From assembly GCA_049642385.1 (NCBI GenBank), contig JBAROU010000109.1, positions 1 to 8,202 on the forward strand: a stretch of 8,202 nt of DNA, written 5' to 3'. The notes below the pieces were generated by a model that saw only the letters and a program-made list of their open reading frames with translations, was not told the origin of the DNA and ran no database searches. Made by a program: the position numbers and the translations under genes. Below are positions 1 through 5,120 of the stretch, one piece after another; position 1 is the first letter of the stretch; the number at the start of each line of letters is the position of its first letter. The stretch comes from JBAROU01 sp049642385. GTDB taxonomy: Bacteria > Chloroflexota > Dehalococcoidia > DSTF01 > RBG-16-68-14.

Positions 1-22
1 CGGCAAACCAAGCCCGAAGGCG

Positions 23-514
23 ATGACTGAACGGAGGCGGCGGCAGTGGAGGGCGAACGTTATCAGCCGGCCGGTGCAGCTGAGCATCGCGTACCGAAAC
101 CCCCCAGCCGGCGACTGTGAATCATTGGGTGCGCTCATGTTCGCAGCCTATCGCGGCACGATCGATGATGACGGCAGAACGCGCGCTGACACCGTCGATC
201 GCGTGGCGAAGTTCTTTGCTGGGGTGTTCGGCGATCCGCTCCTCAACTGCAGCTTTGTCGCGTTGGATGACCTGCAGCCGATTAGCGCGACGTTGGTTTC
301 GATGGATGAACATGAGCCGCTGCTTGCGCAGGCATACACGACGCCGGAACGCCAAGGCGAAGGTCTCGCGAGCGCGTTGATCCAATTGAGCATGAACGCG
401 CTCGCCTCGAAGGGATTGACCGTGCTACACCTAATGGCCACGGTAGGAAATCATCCTGCCGAGCAGCTGTACAGAAAGCTTGGATTCGAACCCGCGGAGC
501 CGATCACCAACTGA
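23..514 (+). CDS. GNAT family N-acetyltransferase
   Basis: The predicted product has 163 residues and looks like an acetyl-CoA-dependent N-acetyltransferase of the GNAT fold; the acceptor substrate cannot be told. The N-terminal half has the AYRGTID segment (about residues 43-49) seen in a subgroup of small GNAT proteins. The C-terminal half has the acetyl-CoA loop (PERQGEGLASALI, about 108-120, the R/Q-x-x-G-x-G/A motif A) and the closing GNHPAEQLYRKLGF segment (about 142-155) typical of motif B. The length is normal for a single-domain GNAT. The start is uncertain: the frame stays open to the left edge, the ATG at 23 has only an AAGG too close to it, and the first 20 or so Arg-rich residues are not family-like, so the true start may be outside the window or further in. 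A 19-base gap separates it from the next gene, suggesting co-transcription. Wobble positions look less GC-rich than in rpe, by eye. Confidence 0.85.
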   Translation: MTERRRRQWRANVISRPVQLSIAYRNPPAGDCESLGALMFAAYRGTIDDDGRTRADTVDRVAKFFAGVFGDPLLNCSFVALDDLQPISATLVSMDEHEPLLAQAYTTPERQGEGLASALIQLSMNALASKGLTVLHLMATVGNHPAEQLYRKLGFEPAEPITN

Positions 515-533
515 GACACGAGGAGCACACCGC

Positions 534-926
534 ATGGCCTGGACGATCGCGAAGCCGCCGCTAGCCGGCCACGTGCTGTTGGCCGGGGACGAGGTCGAGC
601 TTGACGCCTTCCACGAAGTGACGTTTGAGGCGATCGATCCACCATCATCAATCCTGGACGAGGAGATCCGTGAGCGTTTGTTGGCTGCTCACGGATACTT
701 TCAAGTCAACGGAGAAGTCTCGCGCGAGCTGAGCGAGGCCTTCGCTGAAGGCAAGTCGCTCAGCCTGTCATTCGAATCGCGCGGAGCGCAAGTTCAGATC
801 GACGTCACACGCCTCGGCGACATTACCCGGGTGCTATTGCACGAGAGCGGCATCATCGGCACGCAGTTTCCGTTTGCCGTCACGGGCCCTGTCACCATAG
901 CCGCGTCTCAGCCCGCCGACGTATGA
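534..926 (+). CDS. Hypothetical protein, 130 residues
   Basis: I do not recognise this family. The predicted protein is 130 residues, acidic, cysteine-free and soluble, with no signal peptide or membrane segment. It appears to have a strand-rich start (VLLAGDEVELDAFHEVTFEAI), a helical middle (about residues 40-70, EEIRERLLAAHGYF then EVSRELSEAFAEG) and a strand-rich end. The ATG at 534 is chosen because a GAGG sits about 10 bases upstream and because a longer in-frame TTG start at 480 would run back into the acetyltransferase gene. Its stop codon overlaps the rpe start (ATGA at 923-926), so it is probably co-transcribed and translationally coupled with rpe. That coupling says nothing reliable about function, since rpe is housekeeping. 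Continuous coding with a ribosome binding site and tight spacing on both sides make it a real gene. Confidence 0.75.
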   Translation: MAWTIAKPPLAGHVLLAGDEVELDAFHEVTFEAIDPPSSILDEEIRERLLAAHGYFQVNGEVSRELSEAFAEGKSLSLSFESRGAQVQIDVTRLGDITRVLLHESGIIGTQFPFAVTGPVTIAASQPADV

Positions 927-1597
927 TGGGTACTGTGAAGATCGCCCCGTCCTTCCTCACCGCAGATATCGGCCGGCTGGCCGAGGAGGCTCGCGCCGTC
1001 GAGGCGGCGGGCGCCGACTACCTGCACATCGATGTGATGGACGGTCGCTTCGTGCCACCGATCACGTTCGGCCCGCTCGTCGTCGAGGCGTTGCGCAAGG
1101 CGAGCAGCCTACCGCTTGACGTGCACCTGATGGTGGAGCAGCCGGAGCGCCAGCTGGAGGCGTTCGCGCAGGCCGGCGGCGACATCCTCAACGTCCACGT
1201 CGAAGCGTGCCCGCACCTGCACCGCGTATTGCAGCAGATCAAGTCGCTCGGCCGACGCGCGGGCGTCTGCCTGAACCCGGCAACGCCGCTCTCCGCGATC
1301 GCGCCTGTGCTGGAGGAAGTCGATCAGGTGATGGTGATGGCCGTCAACCCCGGCTGGGGTGGCCAGGCGTTCATCCCGTCGACGCTGCCGAAGGTGCGCG
1401 AGCTGCGCTCGATGCTCGATAAGCGCGGCATCGCGCCCGAGATCGAGATCGACGGCGGTGTGAAGGTGGGCAACGCCGCCTCGTGTGTCGAGGCGGGCGC
1501 ATGCGTACTCGTCGCGGGGTCTTCCGTCTTCAACGACCAAGCGTCCGTGGCGGACAACATGCAAGCGCTCCGCCAGGCGCTCCACTCTGCGGGTTAG
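923..1597 (+). CDS. rpe: Ribulose-phosphate 3-epimerase
   Basis: The product (224 residues, normal family length) interconverts D-ribulose 5-phosphate and D-xylulose 5-phosphate in the cytosolic pentose phosphate pathway, or in the Calvin cycle where present. It is a single TIM barrel with all family signatures: KIAPSFLTAD at residues 6-15, HIDVMDG at 35-41, the DVHLMV strand at 66-71, VNPGWGGQAF at 141-150 and EIDGGV at 175-180. The expected metal ligands are present: H35, D37, H68 and D177. The ATG at 923 overlaps the preceding stop by four bases; a second ATG at 926 is equally possible. Neither has a clear Shine-Dalgarno, consistent with translational coupling. The TAG stop lies in the first bases of a palindromic repeat, so the element may have fixed the exact C-terminus. 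Confidence 0.97.
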   Translation: MMGTVKIAPSFLTADIGRLAEEARAVEAAGADYLHIDVMDGRFVPPITFGPLVVEALRKASSLPLDVHLMVEQPERQLEAFAQAGGDILNVHVEACPHLHRVLQQIKSLGRRAGVCLNPATPLSAIAPVLEEVDQVMVMAVNPGWGGQAFIPSTLPKVRELRSMLDKRGIAPEIEIDGGVKVGNAASCVEAGACVLVAGSSVFNDQASVADNMQALRQALHSAG

Positions 1598-1640
1598 GCT
1601 TCAGCCTGACAGCGACAGGCTAAAGCCTGTCCCACATGGA
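1595..1640. repeat. Palindromic dispersed-repeat-like element at convergent gene junction
   Basis: The segment holds two small palindromes in tandem: AGGCT-TC-AGCCT (1596-1607) and GACAGGCT-AA-AGCCTGTC (1614-1631, eight perfect pairs). They are also complementary to each other, so 1596-1608 can pair with 1616-1628 (12 of 13 positions) around a seven-base loop. From memory, the GACAGGCTTTAGCCTGTC type of motif is dispersed in many Chloroflexota and Acidobacteriota genomes. No second copy is seen in this window, so repeat status rests on that recollection and on the structure. Confidence 0.6.
1596..1628. terminator. Possible bidirectional terminator hairpin between rpe and the SET gene
   Basis: A 13-position stem with one mismatch and a seven-base loop starts inside the rpe stop codon and ends 12 bases before the SET gene stop on the other strand. 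Its position between two convergent genes suits a shared transcription stop. There is no T-tract on either side, so this is not a canonical intrinsic terminator; the function is inferred from position only. Confidence 0.4.
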
Positions 1641-2132
1641 TTAGCGCCTCTTGGTCTGCTTGCGCTTCTGCTTCCGAGGCGGCTTGAGAATCGTGCCGCG
1701 GCAGTTCGCCGCGCCGCAGCGACACTCGTAGCGCGCTCTCCAGTCCGCCGGCAGCCGTCCGCCCCTGTTGAGCGAGTAATCGTACGCGAGCTCCACGCCC
1801 GGTTGGATGTTCCGGATCGCCTCAATGAAGATGCGGTCGCCTTCCTGCACAGCCTCGCAGTTGGGGTCACACGCGTGGTTGATGAAGCGCGCGTCGTTGC
1901 CGCCACGCCCCGCGTCGACCACCGTGTCGTCGTCGATCTCAAAGAGGAACGTGTGGTGGCGCTCCATCGCGTCATCGTCATAGCGCCAGGCCGCTTCCTC
2001 GTCTCCGATACGCTCGCCCGTGTACTCGATGAGGCGCTGGCCGGCGCGGATGCGCCGCGTCGCGAACACGCCGCGTCCATGGATGGGCGAGCGGCGTACT
2101 GCGAACGGAGGCTTCCGTCGCGAGCGCTTCAT
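1641..2132 (-). CDS. SET domain-containing protein lysine methyltransferase
   Basis: The predicted 163-residue protein is essentially one SET domain with a post-SET zinc site, the fold that transfers methyl groups from S-adenosylmethionine to lysine side chains. The visible motifs in order are HGRGVFA (18-24, SAM-binding loop), EYTGE (36-40), ARFINHACDPN (81-91, the conserved NHxCxPN core), AYDY (116-119, catalytic tyrosine region) and CRCGAANC (137-144, an exact C-x-C-x4-C that with C88 would bind zinc). Both ends are strongly basic (KRSRRK at the start, KPPRKQKRKQTKRR at the end), suggesting contact with nucleic acid or a ribonucleoprotein. The ATG at 2132 is the first possible start, because an in-frame TGA lies seven codons upstream with no start between; no Shine-Dalgarno is visible. 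It lies 83 bases downstream of rpmB on the same strand, so it may be read through from rpmB. The substrate is unknown. Confidence 0.92.
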   Translation of the reverse strand: MKRSRRKPPFAVRRSPIHGRGVFATRRIRAGQRLIEYTGERIGDEEAAWRYDDDAMERHHTFLFEIDDDTVVDAGRGGNDARFINHACDPNCEAVQEGDRIFIEAIRNIQPGVELAYDYSLNRGGRLPADWRARYECRCGAANCRGTILKPPRKQKRKQTKRR

Positions 2133-2189
2133 TGCACGTCGAGCGTCAGGTCACGCACGACAGACATCGACGAGCGTGTAGGCCGGAGC

Positions 2190-2214
2190 GCGGGGGAACC
2201 TCCCGCATGTGCGG
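2190..2214. terminator. GC-rich hairpins just after rpmB, possible attenuator or terminator
   Basis: Immediately beyond the rpmB stop there are two overlapping inverted repeats: CCGCA-TG-TGCGG (2203-2214, five pairs) and GCGGG...CCCGC (2190-2206, five pairs plus inner pairing). They share bases and so cannot form together. There is no T-run, so termination is uncertain; partial read-through into the SET gene is plausible. Confidence 0.3.
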
Positions 2215-2215
2215 A

Positions 2216-2428
2216 TTAGCCAGCCACCTTCATCGTGGTGCGCAGGCAGCGGGTGCAGATCCTGAGCTTCACGCGCTTGCCATCACGCCAGACCGCTTGA
2301 CGCTGGAGGTTCGGCCGGAACTGGCGGCCAGTTCGATGGGCCTTGCGTTGCCACCGGCCTGAGCTCTTGTGGCGGATGTTTCGACCGAAGGCGGTGCGCT
2401 TGCCGCAGGCTTGGCATTGAGCGGGCAC
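2216..2428 (-). CDS. rpmB: 50S ribosomal protein bL28
   Basis: This is ribosomal protein bL28, a component of the large subunit. The predicted protein has 70 residues and is strongly basic, as expected. It begins with the family signature CQACGKRTAFGRNIRH (residues 5-20), followed by the FRPNLQ core (37-42) and the KRVKLRICTRCLRT segment (51-64). Cysteine pairs C5/C8 and C58/C61 form the zinc-ribbon version of bL28. The start is a GTG at 2428, preceded on the minus strand by GAGAGGA with seven bases of spacing; extending the frame to an ATG at 2563 would add an unrelated 45-residue stretch running over the divergent promoter region. It is divergent from fakA, the same arrangement as rpmB and yloU-yloV in Bacillus subtilis. 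The SET gene lies downstream on the same strand. Confidence 0.96.
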   Translation of the reverse strand: MPAQCQACGKRTAFGRNIRHKSSGRWQRKAHRTGRQFRPNLQRQAVWRDGKRVKLRICTRCLRTTMKVAG

Positions 2429-2440
2429 GTAGCTGTCCTC
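2426..2440 (-). promoter_or_regulatory. Ribosome binding site and GTG start of rpmB
   Basis: On the minus strand GAGAGGA precedes GTG (2428-2426) with seven bases between. This decides the start of bL28, because no ATG lies near the conserved N-terminus. Confidence 0.7.
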
Positions 2441-2444
2441 TCGC

Positions 2445-2474
2445 TTGCCGCGTCGCGCGGACGCGGGGTAGAAT
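2445..2474 (+). promoter_or_regulatory. Candidate sigma-70-type promoter for the fakA operon
   Basis: The boxes are TTGCCG (2445-2450, four of six to consensus) and TAGAAT (2469-2474, five of six) with an 18-base spacer. Transcription would begin near 2481, leaving a leader of about 46 bases to the ATG at 2527 or about 97 bases to the ATG at 2578. The assignment is by eye and the spacer is very GC-rich. Confidence 0.4.
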
Positions 2475-2484
2475 TCAATACCAA

Positions 2485-2513
2485 ATAGTAACAGGGCCCG
2501 GGTCAGGAGACAA
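2485..2513 (-). promoter_or_regulatory. Candidate sigma-70-type promoter for rpmB
   Basis: Read on the minus strand, TTGTCT (2513-2508) and TACTAT (2490-2485) are 17 bases apart, each four of six to consensus. The start of transcription would be near 2478, giving a leader of about 50 bases before the rpmB GTG. Its -10 box is ten bases from the opposing -10 box of the fakA candidate. The match is modest. Confidence 0.35.
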
Positions 2514-2577
2514 CTATACGTGGCGCATGGGCGCACAACCTGACGACCGCACCGCCGCCGCACGAACGAGGCAGGCG

Positions 2578-4209
2578 ATGTCGGGTTCGCGTGCCGAGAT
2601 GAAGGTTATAGACGGGCCCACCCTGCGCTCGGTTGTCGCTGGAGCGGGCACGGTGCTCCAGCGCCACGTGGCTGCCCTCAACGCTGTCAACGTTTTTCCC
2701 GTCCCCGATGGCGATACCGGCACGAACATGCACCTCACTCTGCGCGCGGGCCTGGAGGAGCTTGATCGAACGCGCGGCGAGCGCCTCTCCGATGTCGCCC
2801 AGGCGCTCGCACAGGGCACGCTCATGGGCGCTCGCGGCAACTCCGGCGTGATCCTCTCCCAGATCCTACGCGGCTTTGCCGCCGGCCTCGGCGGCCTGGA
2901 GCAGGCCGACGGGCCCGCGCTCGCTGGCGCGCTCTCGCAGGCCGCAACCGCAGCGCGCGGCGCGCTCTCGGAGCCGGTCGAGGGCACAATCCTCACCGTC
3001 GCGCGCGAAGCGGCGGAAGCGCTCGCGGAACCTCCGGTCGACGCTGCGGACGCGCTCGCGCAGGCTGTCGCTGCGGCGCACGACGCCGTGGCGCGCACGC
3101 CGGAGCTACTGCCGGTGCTCAAAGAAGCGGGCGTCGTCGATGCGGGCGGGCTGGGGCTGGCGATCATCCTCGAAGGCATGCTCCGCTCCCTCAGAGGCGA
3201 ATCGCTCGACGTGAACCTCGCGCCCGACGTAGTCGTCGAGGCGGAATGGAAGAGCGAAGCGGCGTCGCTGCACAACGGCGCCACCGGTGAAACCGGCTAC
3301 TGCACCGAGTTCATCGTCCGCGGCGACGCACTCGACCCGGCGCCAGCGCGCGAACAGCTAGACGCGATGGGCAGCTCGTTGCTCGTCGTCGGCGGCGGCG
3401 AGGTGCTGCGCGTGCATCTCCACACGCCACGTCCGGACGACGCGCTCGCCTACGGCCGGACGCTGGGCGAACTCTCGCAGGTGAAAGTGGACAACCTTCG
3501 TTCTCAAGTGCAACGCTTCGTCTCCGATCTCCCTGCGCCCGAAGCGACGCCCGCGGGCATCGCCATCGTCGCCGTCGCAGCAGGCGAGGGGATCGAGGCG
3601 GCGTTCCGTGGCGTCGGCGTCACGCGCATCGTGCGCAGTGGCCAGACGATGAATCCGAGCGCGGGCGAGATCCTCGAAGCGATCGAGTCGTGCGCCGCGG
3701 ACGACGTCGCGGTGCTGCCCAACAACAAGAACGTGATCGCGTCCGCCGAGCAGGCTGCGACGCAATCGACGAAGCACGTCAGGGTTGTGCCCTCACGCTC
3801 GATACCGCAGGGCATCGCCGCCGCACTGTCGCTCGACCCTGAGCTCACCTTCGAAGAAAACGTCGCCGCGATGGAACAGGCGCGCGGCGGCATACGCTCC
3901 GCCGAGATCACCCGAGCCGTCCGCGGTACAACCATGGAGGGGCGCAAGATCGCCGTCGGCCAGGCAATCGGCCTCGTGGACGGCTCGCTGCGCGTCGTTG
4001 CCGACGATATCGAAAGCGCCGTCCAGCAGTGCGTCGAAGAGATGCGCTCGGACGGTCTGACCTTGCTCACGCTCTATGCCGGCACAGACACGACGCAAGA
4101 AGACGCCGAAGCGCTCGCGACAAGGCTGCGCGGCCGATACCCGGAATGGGAAGTCGAGCTCGTGCTCGGCGACCAGCCCCACTATCCGTACCTCATCTCG
4201 CTCGAATGA
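2578..4209 (+). CDS. fakA: Fatty acid kinase catalytic subunit (DhaL/DAK2 domain, YloV family)
   Basis: The product matches FakA, the ATP-dependent kinase that phosphorylates fatty acids presented by FakB to give acyl-phosphate for phospholipid synthesis. From the ATG at 2578 the length is 543 residues, normal for the family. The N-terminal DhaL kinase domain has NVFPVPDGDTGTN (Mg-ATP aspartates, about 37-49), LMGARGNSGVILSQILRGFA (about 82-101) and DAGGLGLAIILEG. A middle domain begins near TGYCTEFIVRG and includes LLVVGGGEVLRVHLHT. The C-terminal domain ends in the characteristic GDQPHYPYLISLE. The 2578 start has GAGG six bases upstream; an ATG at 2527 would add 17 unconserved residues, and its nearest AGGAG is 17 bases away, so the shorter form is preferred. 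The stop overlaps the fakB start by four bases, so the two subunits are probably made coupled. Members are often annotated only as DAK2 domain-containing proteins. Confidence 0.93.
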   Translation: MSGSRAEMKVIDGPTLRSVVAGAGTVLQRHVAALNAVNVFPVPDGDTGTNMHLTLRAGLEELDRTRGERLSDVAQALAQGTLMGARGNSGVILSQILRGFAAGLGGLEQADGPALAGALSQAATAARGALSEPVEGTILTVAREAAEALAEPPVDAADALAQAVAAAHDAVARTPELLPVLKEAGVVDAGGLGLAIILEGMLRSLRGESLDVNLAPDVVVEAEWKSEAASLHNGATGETGYCTEFIVRGDALDPAPAREQLDAMGSSLLVVGGGEVLRVHLHTPRPDDALAYGRTLGELSQVKVDNLRSQVQRFVSDLPAPEATPAGIAIVAVAAGEGIEAAFRGVGVTRIVRSGQTMNPSAGEILEAIESCAADDVAVLPNNKNVIASAEQAATQSTKHVRVVPSRSIPQGIAAALSLDPELTFEENVAAMEQARGGIRSAEITRAVRGTTMEGRKIAVGQAIGLVDGSLRVVADDIESAVQQCVEEMRSDGLTLLTLYAGTDTTQEDAEALATRLRGRYPEWEVELVLGDQPHYPYLISLE

Positions 4210-5120
4210 CGATCTTTCGCAGGTTGCGGGGGCTGATTCCCAAAGGCCGGCCGGCAGCGAAACAGGTGCGTATCGTTACGGACAGCACCGCCGACCTACC
4301 GCCGGAGATCGCCAAGCAGCTGGAGATCTCGGTCGTGCCACTCCAGGTGATCTTCGGCGAAGAGACGTTTCGCGACGGCGTCGACCTCAAGAGCGAGGAG
4401 TTCTTCCAGCAGCTGCAGAGCTCCAAGGAGCACCCTCGCACGTCCCAGCCTTCGCTAGGCGACTTCCAGCAATTCTACGAACGCCTGGCGGCGGAAACGG
4501 ACCGCATCCTCTCGATCCACCTGTCGTCGCGACTGAGTGGTACCGTCGAGACCGCGCGCCAGGCGGCGCTGCCTTTCATCGGCCGCTGCGAGATCGACGT
4601 GCTCGATTCCCGCTCGGCCTCGATGGCGATGGGCCTCGCCGTGATGGCCGCCGCACGCGCCGCGCGCGCGGGGAGCGATCTGGCGACCTGCGCCGCGGTC
4701 ACGCGCTCCGTGCTCCAGCGCGAGGAGATCGCCGTTGCGCTCGACACGTTGGAGTACTTGCGCCGGGGAGGTCGCATCGGGCGCGCGCAGGCGTTCCTAG
4801 GCGGTATCCTACGGCTGAAGCCGATCCTCTCCATCCGAGACGGCGAGGTGCATCCGATTAGCCGCGTCCGCACGCGCCGCAAGGCGCTCGATGAAGTGCT
4901 GCGTATCTGCACCGAGGGACGGCCAGTCGAAGAAGCCGCGATCATGCACGCCACCACACCCGACGACGCTCGCCGGCTAGCCGACGAGGTCGCGCACCGC
5001 TGGCCGGGCGCGCGGATCCACATCGGGCGCTTTGGGCCGGTGCTGGGCGCGCATGGCGGCCCGGGGTTGATCGGGGTCGCCGTCGTGCTCGCGAACGACA
5101 AGCAACGCGAGGCGTCGTGA
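4206..5120 (+). CDS. fakB: DegV family fatty acid-binding protein, probable FakB
   Basis: The 304-residue product is a DegV-fold protein, the family that binds a fatty acid and presents its carboxylate to FakA. Motifs in order are VRIVTDSTADLP (21-32), RTSQPS (78-83), HLSSRLSGT (105-113), LEYLRRGGRIG (182-192), LKPIL (204-208) and FGPVLGAHGGPGLIGV (276-291). The Thr of TSQP, a Ser of the SSRLSGT loop and the His of GAHGGPG match positions that contact the fatty acid carboxylate in characterised FakB proteins. A basic leader of about 19 residues (FRRLRGLIPKGRP) precedes the fold; it is not a convincing signal peptide. The start is ATG 4206, overlapping the fakA stop, because an earlier in-frame start would lie deep in fakA. 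There is no Shine-Dalgarno, consistent with coupling. Pairing with fakA makes the FakB role likely; chain-length specificity cannot be told. Confidence 0.9.
   Translation: MTIFRRLRGLIPKGRPAAKQVRIVTDSTADLPPEIAKQLEISVVPLQVIFGEETFRDGVDLKSEEFFQQLQSSKEHPRTSQPSLGDFQQFYERLAAETDRILSIHLSSRLSGTVETARQAALPFIGRCEIDVLDSRSASMAMGLAVMAAARAARAGSDLATCAAVTRSVLQREEIAVALDTLEYLRRGGRIGRAQAFLGGILRLKPILSIRDGEVHPISRVRTRRKALDEVLRICTEGRPVEEAAIMHATTPDDARRLADEVAHRWPGARIHIGRFGPVLGAHGGPGLIGVAVVLANDKQREAS

Noticed and set aside
1485..2219. Long plus-strand frame of 244 codons opposite the SET gene
   Set aside because: It begins inside rpe, runs through the palindromic repeat and across the antisense of a clear SET domain; the translation is Arg/Ala-rich with no family features. 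Long antisense frames are expected at this GC content.
2429..2563. Longer bL28 starting at ATG 2563
   Set aside because: The added 45 residues are not ribosomal-protein-like, and they overlap the divergent promoter and the fakA upstream region. The GTG at 2428 has a strong, well-spaced ribosome binding site right at the conserved N-terminus.
2514..3284. Minus-strand frame of 256 codons opposite the fakA 5' half
   Set aside because: The translation is Ser/Ala/Arg-rich low complexity and antisense to conserved DhaL motifs. It also ends in the divergent promoter region.
4029..4205. Upstream extension of fakB into fakA
   Set aside because: The extra 59 residues are an Arg/His-rich shadow of the FakA C-terminus; the ATG overlapping the fakA stop is the natural start.
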